From assembly GCF_958298935.1 (NCBI RefSeq), contig NC_084921.1:35731501-35795500 (forward strand): DNA of 64,000 bases, given 5' to 3'. The notes beneath the pieces were generated by a model. It saw only the letters and a list, made by a program, of their open reading frames with translations. It did no database searches and had not been told where the DNA came from. Of this stretch, positions 44,980 to 55,865 are shown piece by piece; the stretch's first letter is position 1, and the number at the start of each line of letters is the position of its first letter. Made by a program: the position numbers and the translations under genes. The stretch comes from Phragmites australis (Eukaryota > Streptophyta > Magnoliopsida > Poales > Poaceae).

Positions 44980-47870
44980 AATGAACTAGGCAGGCAAAAC
45001 ATTAGTGTAGAAATGTGTAGTTCAAGCTTATATATGTATCCATGGCTCATGGCCTTAAATAGACAAGGTACAGGAGTGTCTGTGCACCTGAGTCAATGAT
45101 GAATTGTTAGAGATCCTAACTACCAGGCTAGGGACTAGGAGTTGCCATTGAGTATTGAGTCCATGGAGCCTTGGAGCCGCAAGCGTCTAAGATCTTAATG
45201 AATTAGTCTTGACAAGCCCCCTCAACCAGGACGTGACTAAACGTTCAGGTTGTCACAAAAAACATTGAAGATGCTACCAGGAAGGCCTTTCGTGAATATG
45301 TCAATGAACTGAGACGAGGTCAGCACATGTAGGACTTGAATGGCGCCGAGAGAGACCTTGTCGTGAATCAAATGGAGGTTGATCTCTATGTGCTTCATGT
45401 GCTGGTGTTGTACTGGGATAGAGGAGAGGTATGTTGCCGAAACATTGTTGCAGTAGACTACAGTGGAGCGCTAGAGAGGTCGATGCAGTTCTAGAAGTAA
45501 TTGGAGATCCAACAAGCCTCCACTACCGTATTGGCAATGCCACGGTATTCAGCCTCCACGCTAGATAGAGAAATGGTTGCCTGGCATTTGATCGACCATG
45601 ACACCCAAATTGATGCTGAGGAAGACTGCATAACCAGAAGTGGAGCATCATGTATCCAGGCACCCAACCCAGTCAGAGTCGAAGTAGGCAACGAGCACAT
45701 ACAAGCTAGTGTGATGAAGATGAAGGTAGTAATGACTAGTGTCGCAGATGTAGCAAAGAACATGTTTGAGGAGTTGAAGGTGACACTGGCGTGGATCATG
45801 CATGAACAAGCATAGTCGTTGCACGACATGACATATATCCGGGCGAGTGAGTGTAAGGTATTGTAAATCCCTGGCCAAACTTTGGTATTCGGTGGGATCG
45901 GGAAGGAGATCATTGGTCGTGGATGAAAGTTTGGGTTTGGTGTCTGTGGGTCTGGAGCATGGATTGCACTGGGACATACAAGCACGATTGAGCAAATCAA
46001 GGGCATATTATTGTTCTTGAGACAAAAACATACCATGGGTTGAAGTGGTGATGGAAACACCTAGGAAATGTTGGTGCCAATCGAGATCCTTCATGGCAAA
46101 CTCTTTTCAAAGTTTAGAAATGAGAGGCTAAGAAGGATGGATAATTGTCCATGAGGATGATGTCATCGACATAGACAAGAAGATACATCATGTGGTGTTG
46201 GGATTTGTATATGAACAGAGATGTATCACACTTAGAGGAGTGGAAGCCCATGGAACACAAGAAGGTGGTGAATTGGACGAACCAAGTACTAGGGGCTTGT
46301 TTGAGTCCATAAAAGGACATGTTGAGTTTGCATACATGAGAGGGATAAGTGGGATCTATGAACCCAGATGATTGTTGACAAAACACGGTCTCAAAGAGAT
46401 GGTCGTGAAGGAAGGCATCGGAGACTTCAAGTTGGTGAATTGGCCAATAGGAAGAGCAGGCAATGGAGAGAACTATGCGTATGGTTGTAGATTTGATGAT
46501 CGGGCTAAAGGTCTCTGTGTAATTGATGTCGACCTTTTGAGAGAATCCCCGTATGACCCATCAAGCTTTATAGCAAGAAAGGGAGCTGTCTGGATTGAGC
46601 TTATGCCTAAAGATCCATTTTTCGAACACTATGTTGACCCAAAGAGGCGGTGTAACAAATGACTAGGTTTTGTTGGATTTAAAGAGGTGTGAATTCTTCA
46701 AGCATAGCACAGTGCCAATTCGGGTCTTTAGAGCCAAACGGTATGTAGGTGGGATGGGGGATATGGTGGTAGCAGTAAGGTTAAACTGATGTTTAGGAAT
46801 GAATATGCTAGATTTTGCTTGCATCTCCATGTGATGACCGGAGACAGGAGCAAGACAAGAGGAAGAGGGTGCTGGAGCAGGTTCTGGGGTGGGGGATGCG
46901 GTGCACAGAGCTAAAGTTCAAGGATGGATATGGATGGGAGCGGCAAGGCCAGCTATCGACTGTTGTGTAGAAAGTGGGTACGGGAGTGGATTTTTTGGGC
47001 CAGCCGTTGCGGGCGGTGTGCTACATGGTGAACATGGAATGGGTAAGACCGCATCAGGTGCGCAGGACTCTGTGGAGTGCGGTCTACGTACTGGTAACAT
47101 ATCCAAAAACGATTGCGGCTTGGGTGTGGCTGGATGGGATCGTGATGAAGTTGTGGGTGATTGTGTGGCAAAGGGAAATGTGTACTCATCATCAACAACA
47201 ACATGGCTAGAAATTATAATTTTGCGAGTGGATAAATCAAGGCATTGATAACCCTTGTGGTCTAGTGGGTATCCCAAGAAGGCAAAAGCAGATGATTTGG
47301 GAGCTAATTGGTGTGGGGTAGTAGGAGATAAGTTGGGGTAGAACAAGCACCCAAATACTTGCAACTGATCATATGTGGGTTGTTCGCCAAACAAAGCAAG
47401 ATAGGGAGTAAGAAAGTTTAGTGGAGAGTAGGGACATCGATTGAGTAAGTAGGTAGCAGTGTGTAAAGCTTGGACCCAAAAGGTAGAAGGCATATGCGCA
47501 TGAAACAGAAGAGTGCAAATTATATCGTCAGTGGTACAAATCATATGTTCATCCTTGCCATTTTGGGAGGAAGTGTATGGGCAGGACAAGCGAAGAGTGA
47601 TCTAGTGGGAAGAGAGAAAGGCACGGAACATGGAATAGTCAAACTCCCAGCCGTTGTCACACTGGATGCATTGGATTGAGAGGTGAAAGTGATTGAGAAC
47701 ATAATGGTAGAATGTGGATAGTGTATGAAATGTGTCAGACTTTGCACGCAAAGGGAAACTATAGGAGTAATGCGTAATATAATCAAGGATGACAAGACAG
47801 TACTTGTAGTCAGAACAACTCACAATGGGGGAAGTCCATAAATCACAGTGAATCAATTGGAACGGGAATA
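44980..47870 (-). pseudogene. Ty1/Copia pol remnant (IN, RT, RNase H) with 3' LTR
   Basis: Read on the minus strand, the parts run in normal order. Integrase core: IHCDLWTSPIV and IQCDNGWEFD in 47602-47870, then TSSQNGKDEHM and the C-terminal part TFWVQALHTATYLLN in 46918-47589. Reverse transcriptase: LNMSFYGLKQAPSTWF and LLVYVDDIILMD in 46114-46386. RNase H: SLSSVEAEYRGIANTVVEACW in 45491-46060, continuing in broken frames to about 45240. A polypurine tract (GGTTGAGGGGGCTT) at 45213-45226 abuts an LTR-like stretch starting TGTCAAGACTAA and running left to about 44980. Several stops and frameshifts make it non-functional. At the integrase end it joins a Gypsy protease in frame. Confidence 0.82.
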
Positions 47871-49160
47871 AGTAACAGTTGTAGTATTGGAAAATGGAAG
47901 GTGCACATGGCAGGGTCTCGATAACTATATGGTGTCTCAAAGTATAACCCTCCTTGATGAATAAATGGGATGCACCAAAATCAAAAAGAACAACTGCGGA
48001 ATGAGAATTCACGAGTAGTGTACCGATGAGCACGCTGTCGTCCTCCTGAGCCCCTTCATTGGTGACATGGTGCACTCGACCACGCTTGGGGACGTGCGTA
48101 GCCTAGGAGGCTTGTGGAGTAGATTGAGCGGGTGGTGGCCTTGGAGCAGTCGCCACGGCTCTCGGCTTGGGGTAAGGGCAATCACATGCATAGTGCCCAA
48201 CGTTCCCACAATTGTAGCACGGGTTGCCAGGGCCACCTGTCACACTCACTTGGGATCATGCGGGTCTTGGAGCTTGTCCTTGCGGAGCGGAGAGAGATGG
48301 GTGTCATACTATCCACATGGGTCATGGAGCAGTCGAGGCCGACATGTGAGATGGTGGAGGTTGATTCTCTGTGCGGGTAGGTTAAGAGGTCCCGCCCACA
48401 GAAGGCGACGGAACCCTCTTGCATTTTTTCTCCTCTTGATGGCCCTTCATCTTGAACTCAACGGTGCGAGAGGTGCTCACCAACCTATTGAAGTTGGCGA
48501 ACTCATGAGCCAACAAACGGTCTTGCATCTTGAGAGAGAGGCCGTTCACAAAGTGATATTGCTTTTGCTCGTCAGTGTTGACCTCGTCTGGCGCATATTG
48601 TGCAAGGTGGTTGAACACCTGCACATACTCTATAACAGATCTACCCCGTTGTTGAAGATCCAGGAACTCCCGCTTCTTTATTTCCATTATCCCCTTGGGA
48701 ATATGATAATCACGGAATGCCTGGCAGAACTCCGCCCAAGACACCCGATGGTTGGCGGGGTGCATGGCCAAATAGTTGGACCACCATGCGCCCGTCGCAC
48801 CTTGAAGTTGATGGGCGGCGAAAAGCGCCTTCTCGTGGTCTTCACATCTGAGGAGAGCGAGCTTTTGCTCGATAGTCCTAAGCCAATGGTCTGCATCAAG
48901 AGAATCCTCAGCACACATGAAGGTGGGTGGCTAAGTCCTAAGGAAATCCGAGAAGTCGTCTCGACGTCTGGCTCCACCTCCTCCTTGAGGGGCCGTGTTA
49001 TGCACGAGAGCTTCGAGGAGTGCCATCTGAGCTTGACGGTTTTGTTCAATTTGCATAAGCACATCCGCCAGGCTCGATGGTGGAGGCGGCGGAGGGTTGT
49101 TCTTGTTAGAACCCTTGGGAAGGTCTCCGAGACTATTATGGGTTCTCATCATGTTGCAAC
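47870..49160 (-). pseudogene. Ty3/Gypsy gag and protease remnant
   Basis: On the minus strand, 48382-48918 encodes a Gypsy-type capsid domain (motifs LDADHWLRTIEQKLALL, ALFAAHQLQGATGAWW, FCQAFRDYHIP, RSVIEYVQVFNHLAQYAP). A CCHC zinc knuckle, CYNCGNVGHYACDC, lies at about 48175-48222. The retroviral-type aspartic protease follows at about 47905-48020 (LFDFGASHLFI; normally FDSGASHSFI). The gag start region reaches about 49152, and an initiator-Met primer binding site follows at 49515-49527. The 382-codon plus-strand ORF over this region is only a shadow. Reverse transcriptase and integrase of Gypsy type are absent; Copia integrase takes their place. Confidence 0.82.
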
Positions 49161-49514
49161 GTCAAGACGCAGAGGGGAAAGTCAAACTCCGGCGCAGCCT
49201 AAAAGCATTCGCTAGATATCGTTTGCTTGGACCCTTAATACCTTATATATGGAAACATGTATGCATATGACCAATAGTGAACAATGAATGCATGCTCGAC
49301 TCCTATTTACCGTTTCTTTCTCGAGTGCATCATAATGCAAAAACAAACAACTTAAGCGTCGCTCGTATCCACGATTTATACTTAGGGGCATAATATAGCA
49401 TGTTCGTACATATTTGCAGGAAGAGGCACAAGTAAACTTTAGTGAGTTGCTTAGTGAGGTTGACATACTTACTAAACAACATTTTAAATATTTTTAGGCT
49501 ACTTCATTAAACCA

Positions 49515-49527
49515 GCCTCTGATACCA
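49515..49527 (-). promoter_or_regulatory. Primer binding site of the Gypsy remnant
   Basis: The minus strand reads TGGTATCAGAGGC, complementary to initiator tRNA-Met with one change. It adjoins LTR-like sequence starting at 49528 with TGCTGTGAGGAACC. Confidence 0.75.
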
Positions 49528-50715
49528 TGCTGTGAGGAACCGTCTAAACAGTATTCTAATTAATCATCAGGAGGATCATTATTCATAAATACCAACTCAA
49601 TGATTAACCAGAATACCATCCCGGTAGTCCCGTCACGTGTTTTGTGCCCAAGATCAGAACACATGCCTTTCCAACATGTATATCACAACATGGCTTAAGA
49701 AAAAGCGAGTGATTAAAGTTATATTACAAGTTCTTAAGCATGCAACCATTTGCAACAGTTTACACAAAGAGAAACTACACAGCGGAAGATTAAAACCTTA
49801 ACAACAACAAAAGGAGAGTGAAACCATATGCCCTTAGGCTCCACCCCAAAAACTACGCCTCACCAGAGTAGGATGCACTACTCTTTCCCACCACCTGCAT
49901 TGGCGGGCACGAAGTAGCCAAATACCGCATCACCCTCACCAGCAGAACCTGAAAGCACAAGCATGAGTACGAAGGTACTCGCAAGACTTAATCCATATAG
50001 AGCACATATACGTAGCTCGAGTCCAAGGATTATGCATTGAGTTATTAGCAAGAGTAGGCTACAAGGTTAAGTAAAATATATGTGGTAAGCAACCTAGACA
50101 CATATGTGTGAGCATCTATACTTAACTCGAAAAACAACTACCTTTCTGCCCTGTAAACCACAACTTGAACATGTATGTATAGTAACCATAGTATCTCATC
50201 AACAAACCACCAACCGAAACCATCACACCATATCCTTATCCCACATTCGTAAATTCTACAACCGAATCATATTTTTGGAAATGAATTTCAGGCGTTGGAT
50301 GAAACAATAGCATGCTCATGACCGAGAGCGCGGCATTTCAAAATGTTTTTACACCCTGCAGGGGGGGTACAATTTTACCCACATGACTCAAGGACCATTC
50401 AGCTTGTGCTACTTACGAAAGTACACACAAGGGGGTACTCGAGCCAACCTTTCTCATACCCGGAACCACCCACTTGCAATGCCCCTATGGCACCGGGGTT
50501 ACCGCGAGCGTGTCGTGGACACCTCCAGCTCCCCGCCACATTGCTTCTCTTTTTCTTTTTCTCTTATGCATCATAGAGCCGCAAGACAAGTGTTAACATA
50601 GCATATGATAATCGACTTACCTTACCATTAGATCAGCATGTGGTGAGTACGGTAAGTGCTAGAGCCAATTGTACCGATAGACGACCTTAAACGATGCAAG
50701 CGGTCTATGGCATTG
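49528..50715 (-). repeat. 5' LTR of the Gypsy remnant (right border uncertain)
   Basis: It carries the same landmarks as other Gypsy-like LTR sequence in this window: GAGTACGAAGGTACTCGCAAG near 49966, and CCTGCAGGGGGGGTACAATTTTACCC near 50354. No partner LTR is preserved, so the border is placed where the next LTR-like start (TGTCACAACC) begins. ORFs inside have no coding features. Confidence 0.6.
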
Positions 50716-51060
50716 TCACAACCAGTTTTAATGGCCAAAACCAGATGCGGCTTATGTGTGCCCAGAATGTTCAACACACATAAAGACGTCACAAGTGAAG
50801 TAACAAAAACAATACTTTTATTAAATAACGTTAAACTCTTACAATAATTGACATATATTATCTTCTATAAAGATATCTGCAGCGGAAGAGAAACACTGGT
50901 GCCCAACAACACCGCAGCCAACTGACCGGGAGACACACGCCTAGAACATCACAACCTCGTCTTAATAGTCTTCAACATCTTCACTCATTGAGCAGCAGCA
51001 CACATGTCGCATGGTGTAGGAAAAATAGCAAGTGTGAGCACATAGAGTACTCAGCAAGTG
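50716..51060. repeat. Truncated second Gypsy-like LTR piece
   Basis: It starts TGTCACAACCAGTTTTAATGG, similar in plan to the solo LTR start TGTAACACTCGATTTTAAAGG, and includes a GAGCACATAGAGTACTCAGC landmark. It is cut off where the minisatellite-element relative begins. Confidence 0.5.
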
Positions 51061-51706
51061 GGGGAACCTTCAAGGTAGCGAAGGAACCTTTGCTCGACGC
51101 GACGGAGGCATATGGCCTTCGAGGTGGTGGAGGAATCTATATGCTTGACGCGACAGAGGCATTCGGCCTTCGAGGTGGCAGAGTGGTGCCATGGTGATGA
51201 GCTTATTAATGCCATCTATGTGGGCTTTTACTGAGGTAGGGGGGCCATCGAGGTAGTGCATCGCGCAACCAAGGCATGTAGTCTATGAGGTGTGGAGCTA
51301 GTGCCACTATAATAGGCTTATTACGACGTCATCTATTGGGACACGAAAATATGCCCCGGATAGAATATGGCAAGAGCCTCCTCCAATGAGGAGGCTCAAG
51401 CTTAGGGATGAACTGCGGGCTGAAAGGAGCGAGAGAATGAGAGAGAGAGAGAGAGAGAGAGAGAGCTGAGATAGAGTTTGTGGTAGAGAATTTTGAGTCC
51501 CCCTCCCCTACCCTTTGGGGGCTTGTTTTACAGAGAGAAGGGGTAGAGGAAATTATCATCCCGCCCCTAAGATATTATGTTACAATCACGTACATAGAAG
51601 GGTATTTTGAGCTCTTCACCCCTTTACATGTGACGTAGTAATGATCGATATAGCATGCCACCAGGCCTCGTCAGAAATACCTCAGGGCTGGGGTGTTTCC
51701 CCAACA
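51061..51706. mobile_element. Truncated relative of the minisatellite element with a full LTR
   Basis: 51061-51333 contains ACGCGACGGAGGCATATGGC and TTCGAGGTGG units like those at 32200-32340. The LTR follows at 51334-51706 (373 bp), starting TATTGG (expected TGTTGG) and ending CCCCAACA, with a GA tract at about 51437-51465. It is the most complete LTR of the family here and allows the left and right LTRs of the 29979-44717 element to be recognised as complementary deletions. Confidence 0.7.
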
Positions 51707-52137
51707 ACAATGATGTATGAACATTGAACAACCTTTAGCTGAACCAGAACTCCCTGTGCTCGCGCCGCGCCATCCGCCCCGCCTCGCTAGCTCCCATGCC
51801 ACAGCCATAGCCACACCCCGCTTGGCTCGAGCCCGTGCCGCCATCGCCACCCTACATCTCACGATCAAGGACGAGCAAATGCAGTCTCATGGTCGTCACT
51901 CATCAGCTCATGGCCTCATGGAGGCCTGGGACGCTGGGCGTGGCCACGTGGGCCATGGGTATTGATGCAATTGCATTGGCTGTGGCCGACTAGGCTTGCC
52001 CACAGGCCACAGCCAAGTTGCCACGTGTTGGGCTTAGCCATTGGACTCGATGCCACCTAGAGAATATGACATATTATTGAAATTTTTTTGCACAAAAAAT
52101 TAGGTGTGCATCTAAACACCTATAACCCTAAGTGGGA
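51707..52137. other. Intergenic, nothing recognised
   Basis: GC-rich to about 51960, then AT-rich. A short plus-strand ORF (51717-51965) shows no recognisable domain. No element ends were identified. Confidence 0.35.
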
Positions 52138-52615
52138 CTGCCTCTGGCCTCGTCTGGTTCAACGAGTTCTCCAAGAAGCACAACCAGCAGCTGGCGCACG
52201 AGGTCAGCCGGCTCAGGTCGCAGAACCACGGCGTTAAGATCATCTTAGCCGATTACTCCCGCACTGCCATGCACTTCGTCCAGAATGCCAAGAACTACCG
52301 TGGGCAATAGATGATCCAAACGTTGTGGCGGTCTCCACTCTCCGATCCCGAGCCACAGTGAACTGATGTTTGCTCTGATTTTTTTTCTGCATGGGATCGG
52401 ACAGGTATCGCGACGATCGTCTGGTCGCATGCTGCGGCGGCGACGGCCGATACCACATTGGCAAAGGGTGCGACAAGAATGCCAAGGTGCGGGGCAACCA
52501 GGCCACATTCGCCAGCTTGGACGCCATCTACCTGACGGAGAAGGCGTACAGTATCATCGCTGATGGGGTGCTGAAAGGGCCGTACGTGGACACCCCGTTG
52601 CTCAACACCTGCTAA
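52138..52615 (+). pseudogene. 5'-truncated GDSL esterase/lipase relic
   Basis: Only the C-terminal third remains. The first piece (52138-52299) encodes WFNEFSKKHNQQLAHEVSRL and ILADYSRTAMHF. A roughly 105-bp intron-like gap ends in GGACAG at 52404, and the second piece (52405-52615) encodes RLVACCGGDGRYHIGKGCD through to LLNTC and a stop. Blocks I-III are missing. In block V, SWDGMH of copies 2 and 4 has become SLDAIY, so the catalytic His is Tyr and the conserved Trp and Gly are gone. Donor and acceptor phases do not match cleanly. It resembles copies 2 and 4 in sequence but shares the last intron with copy 1. It is a dead copy. Confidence 0.88.
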
Positions 52616-52745
52616 GCTAGAATTCTTGTATAAAAAAATACCAAAAGAATCTTGTAGCTCCTGATCGGATTTGTTAGAATGTTTTGGGGTCTTGCCTAGC
52701 GTCACACCATGCTAGACACGTGTTGAGAATTGCGATCAGCTCATG

Positions 52746-53109
52746 CCATTAGGCCCCAGTTTAAATGAAGGACACAATTTTTCCCAAATCATGCATGGAT
52801 ATTACAAAAATTCATACGTTGAAAATTGAGCCTTAAGCTGTGGGTATGTGCTCTGGTTTTTGGAACTTTTAGTTGCCCAATATTTATGAATGATATTTGT
52901 TTTTTATCCAATACTGATCTCTTGCCATGTCACGACTGATACAGGGTATATCTCCTGAAATCAATCTTCACGCCATAAGAATATCACGCCATATCTTGCA
53001 AAATGGATTCTTCAGAGTATGCACCGGGAATCAATGTTCCACAAACGTTCGAGAGCATTTAAATATTTGTCCTTCAGAAAACATTGCATATCAGTTCTGG
53101 CGATGTCTT
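52746..53109 (+). repeat. Duplicated block upstream of GDSL copy 4, unit 1
   Basis: About 364 bp repeated at 53284-53648 with an offset of about 536 bp. It spans from ATTAGGCCCCAGTTTAAATG to TCTGGCGATGTCTTCA with few substitutions. A matching 55-65 codon frame (from GISPEINLHAIRISRHILQ) is open in both units, but no family is recognised and the frames end differently. Confidence 0.85.
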
Positions 53110-53283
53110 CATATTCTCTTGGTTTAAGGTCAAAGTTCATTTTTTGTCTGCGTTGAGAGTTGTATTGGGGGATTTTTATTTGAAGTTTAGCATTTCTAGT
53201 GAAAAGTTCTTTTTTGTTACGATATTAGTTTAAAACAACGCCTAGATCTGTATCTGATCTTTAGTAAAAAATCAGTTAATATG

Positions 53284-53648
53284 CTTTAGGCTCCAGTTTA
53301 ATTGAAGCACATAATTTTTCCTAAATCTTGCATGGATATTACAAAAATTCATACGTTGAAAACTGAGCCTTAATCTGTGGGTATGTGCTCTGGTTTTTGG
53401 AACTTTTAGTTGCCCAATATTTATGAATGATATTGTTTTTGAACCAATAGTGATCTCTTGCCATGTCACAACTGATACATGGTATATCTCCTGAAATCAA
53501 TCTTCACGCCATAAGAATATCACGTCATATCTTGCAAAATGGATTCTTCAGAGTATGCACCGGGAATCAATGTTCCACAAACGTTCAGGACCATTTAAAT
53601 CCTTGTCCTTCAGAAAACATTGCATATCAGTTCTGGCGATGTCTTCAG
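53284..53648 (+). repeat. Duplicated block upstream of GDSL copy 4, unit 2
   Basis: Second copy of the block at 52746-53109, ending about 170 bp before the ATG of GDSL copy 4 and separated from unit 1 by about 170 bp of AT-rich spacer. Any regulatory sites in it are present twice upstream of this gene. This block is absent upstream of GDSL copy 2. Confidence 0.85.
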
Positions 53649-53746
53649 TGGGTCAATCGGTTATTTGTGGATGAGCTGCCAGAGACGTATGTATATTGTC
53701 ACAGAACATTATCGATGTTCCTTGGTACATTTGCTCACAGAAATAT

Positions 53747-53752
53747 TATAAA
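53747..53752 (+). promoter_or_regulatory. TATA box of GDSL copy 4
   Basis: TATAAA in the context AATATTATAAAGGTGG lies 64 bp before the start codon at 53816, leaving a short 5' UTR. No equivalent is seen in front of copy 2. Confidence 0.6.
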
Positions 53753-53815
53753 GGTGGTCAAAGGCGAGTCACCTGGCGAACGTGCACTCGTGCAGTGAAG
53801 TGTTAGTGTTCAGAG

Positions 53816-55409
53816 ATGAGGAGTTCCAAGCGCTTGTCCATCGTCCTCGTCTCCGTCGTCATCCTGCTCAACTCTCCGGCGGGGTTATGTGGCTGCTACA
53901 AGCGCATCTTCAGCTTCGGCGACTCCATCATCGACACCGGCAACTTCGCGCACGTAACCGGCAACGGGCCGTCCGCGATAAAGGAGCTCCCGTATGGCAT
54001 GACCTACTTCAACCACCCCACCGGCCGCATCTCCGACGGCCGCGTCATCGTCGATTTCTACGGTGAGCACTGCACTGCACCACCGCTGCATCGATCTTTC
54101 TAGTATTACCGTGCCAGATCGGGCCTCTATGTATTTCCATTTTGTTTCTCACCGTCGTCATGTCGTACGTGCATTGCAGCGCAAGCGCTCCAGTTACCGC
54201 TGATACCACCGAACCTTCCGGAGCAGGACTCGGGGCTGTTCCCAACCGGCGCCAACTTCGCCGTGTTTGGTTCCACGGCGCTGCCCTCGAGCTACTACCG
54301 CAGGTGGAACCACAGCGTGTCGACGCCCAGTCACCTGGGCGAGCAGATCGATTGGTTCAAAGGAATGCTGCAACGGATAGCTCCCGGGGACGGTAACTAC
54401 TAGCTCGCCTGTACTCGTGAAAAGCCTTTGTCCCACTAGTGGTGCCTCCTCCCACTACTCCCTTAACTCTTGATCTACTTTCAGTTTCAGATTCGCACAA
54501 AGGATGAAATAAAATAGCGAAATCTATTCTCCCAAAGTTTGTTCCCATTTTGTTCTTTTCGGGCAATGGTGGGAGATGCCCTCGATGGAACAAAATCCGT
54601 GTTCGCTTGTTTATCCGTGTACGACGACGGCATACGTGCATGTGCCCAATCGATTGCTTATCCATTGCACACATTCGTTCTGTCAGGTGACAAGAGACAG
54701 CTCCTAGGCGAGTCCATCATCGTGTTGGGCGAGATCGGTGGCAACGACTACAACTTCTGGTTCGGCGCCCGGAGGCCTCGCGAGCAAGCATACCAGTTCA
54801 TCCCGGACATCGTCGCATTGATAGGCTCTTTCGCCCAGGTGCGCTTGCACTTCCACATCAACGTTGTCGTCGTCATCATCATCAACACACATGAATCCTG
54901 ATCATCAGAACGCGTGCATTTTGCAGGACCTCATCGGTCTGGGCGCGAAGACGATCGTGATCCCGAACAACTTCCCCATCGGGTGCGTGCCGTCGTACCT
55001 GAGCGGGTTCCAAAGTGACAACCCCGCGGACTACGACGAGCACCGGTGCCTTCGGTGGTACAACGACTTCTCCTCGCGGCACAACCAGGCGCTGCTCGAC
55101 GAGGTGCACCGGCTTATGGCGCGGAACCCCGGCGTCAAGCTCATCTACGCCGACTACTACGGCGCCGCCATGGAGTTAGTCATGAACCCGGGCAGGTTCG
55201 GTATCGGTGACCCCCTGGTCGCGTGCTGCGGCGGCGGGGGGCGGTACCACACCGACAAAGGGTGCGACAAGACGGCCAGGGTCTGGGGCATCCCCGGCAG
55301 CTTCGCCAGCTGGGATGGCATGCACATGACGGAGAAGGCGTACGATGTCATCGCCCAGGGGGTGCTCAACGGGCCATTCGCCGACCCGCCGTTGCTAAGG
55401 AGTTGCTAA
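53816..55409 (+). CDS. GDSL esterase/lipase, copy 4 (four exons, 364 aa)
   Basis: Exons: 53816-54062, 54180-54392, 54687-54838, 54927-55409, with GT/AG introns at the same positions as copy 2. The product is a secreted SGNH/GDSL hydrolase with a signal peptide (about residues 6-24). Block I FSFGDSIIDTGN carries Ser37, block II is GANFAVFGSTAL, block III GEIGGNDYN carries Asn173, and block V WDGMHMTEKAY carries Asp334 and His337. The frame is intact. Differences from copy 2 are a few residues (for example a longer N terminus after the start, VTGNGPS for ITGNDPS, YLSGFQ for YLTGYQ). Introns are also nearly identical, showing recent duplication or conversion, yet the upstream regions are unrelated. 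Expression patterns may therefore differ. The substrate is unknown. Confidence 0.94.
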
Positions 55410-55605
55410 AATTATTAGTTCTTCGTTGCAACAGAGATCTGTGATGCGTTTGGCATTATTGAGACCTGTATCCAATCTATATAAAAAAGAAACCTATATC
55501 CATAGATGAATTTGCAGAAATAAAAATAGGTGATTTCTGGATACTATGCTCTTTCTCTCTCTTTCAGGGTTTTTGAGGATTCTCTCTGAGTGATAGGCTC
55601 TGTTG

Positions 55606-55857
55606 TAAGAATGGCAATGGGGTAGGGCCGCAGCGGTCACTCCTTCCTCTCCCATTTGTGACTCCTGTGTGGCACCCTCCTCGGCTCCCCTCGCCAGCAG
55701 CCGATGGCCTACACTATCATCGGGTCTCAGGTCACCATCGAGGTCAAAGATGACTTTGCACCTGGTAAGAATTTCGAGACTGGATTGGGTTTGATGTCTC
55801 GAGTTTCAGGTCATATGTGTTCTCGCTCTACCTGGTCCCGACCTATTGCTACCCTTA
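55606..55857. mobile_element. Non-autonomous hAT element (252 bp)
   Basis: A perfect 8-bp target duplication CTCTGTTG (55598-55605 and 55858-55865) flanks it. The ends TAAGAATGGCAATGGGGTAG and, reverse-complemented, TAAGGGTAGCAATAGGTCGG are imperfect inverted repeats of the TAGGGATGGCAA family. The duplicated flank near 44735 lacks the insertion, confirming the boundaries. No coding capacity. Confidence 0.88.
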
Positions 55858-55865
55858 CTCTGTTG

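Noticed and set aside
48067..49215. 382-codon plus-strand ORF, the second longest in the window
   Set aside because: It lies antisense to a recognisable Gypsy gag (capsid motifs and zinc knuckle on the minus strand), and its translation has no domain. It is a shadow ORF.
52927..53798. ORFs repeated in the duplicated block (MSRLIQGISPEINLHAIR and MSQLIHGISPEINLHAIR)
   Set aside because: The shared frame could simply reflect recent DNA duplication. It has no recognised domain, and the two copies end differently; kept only as a repeat.
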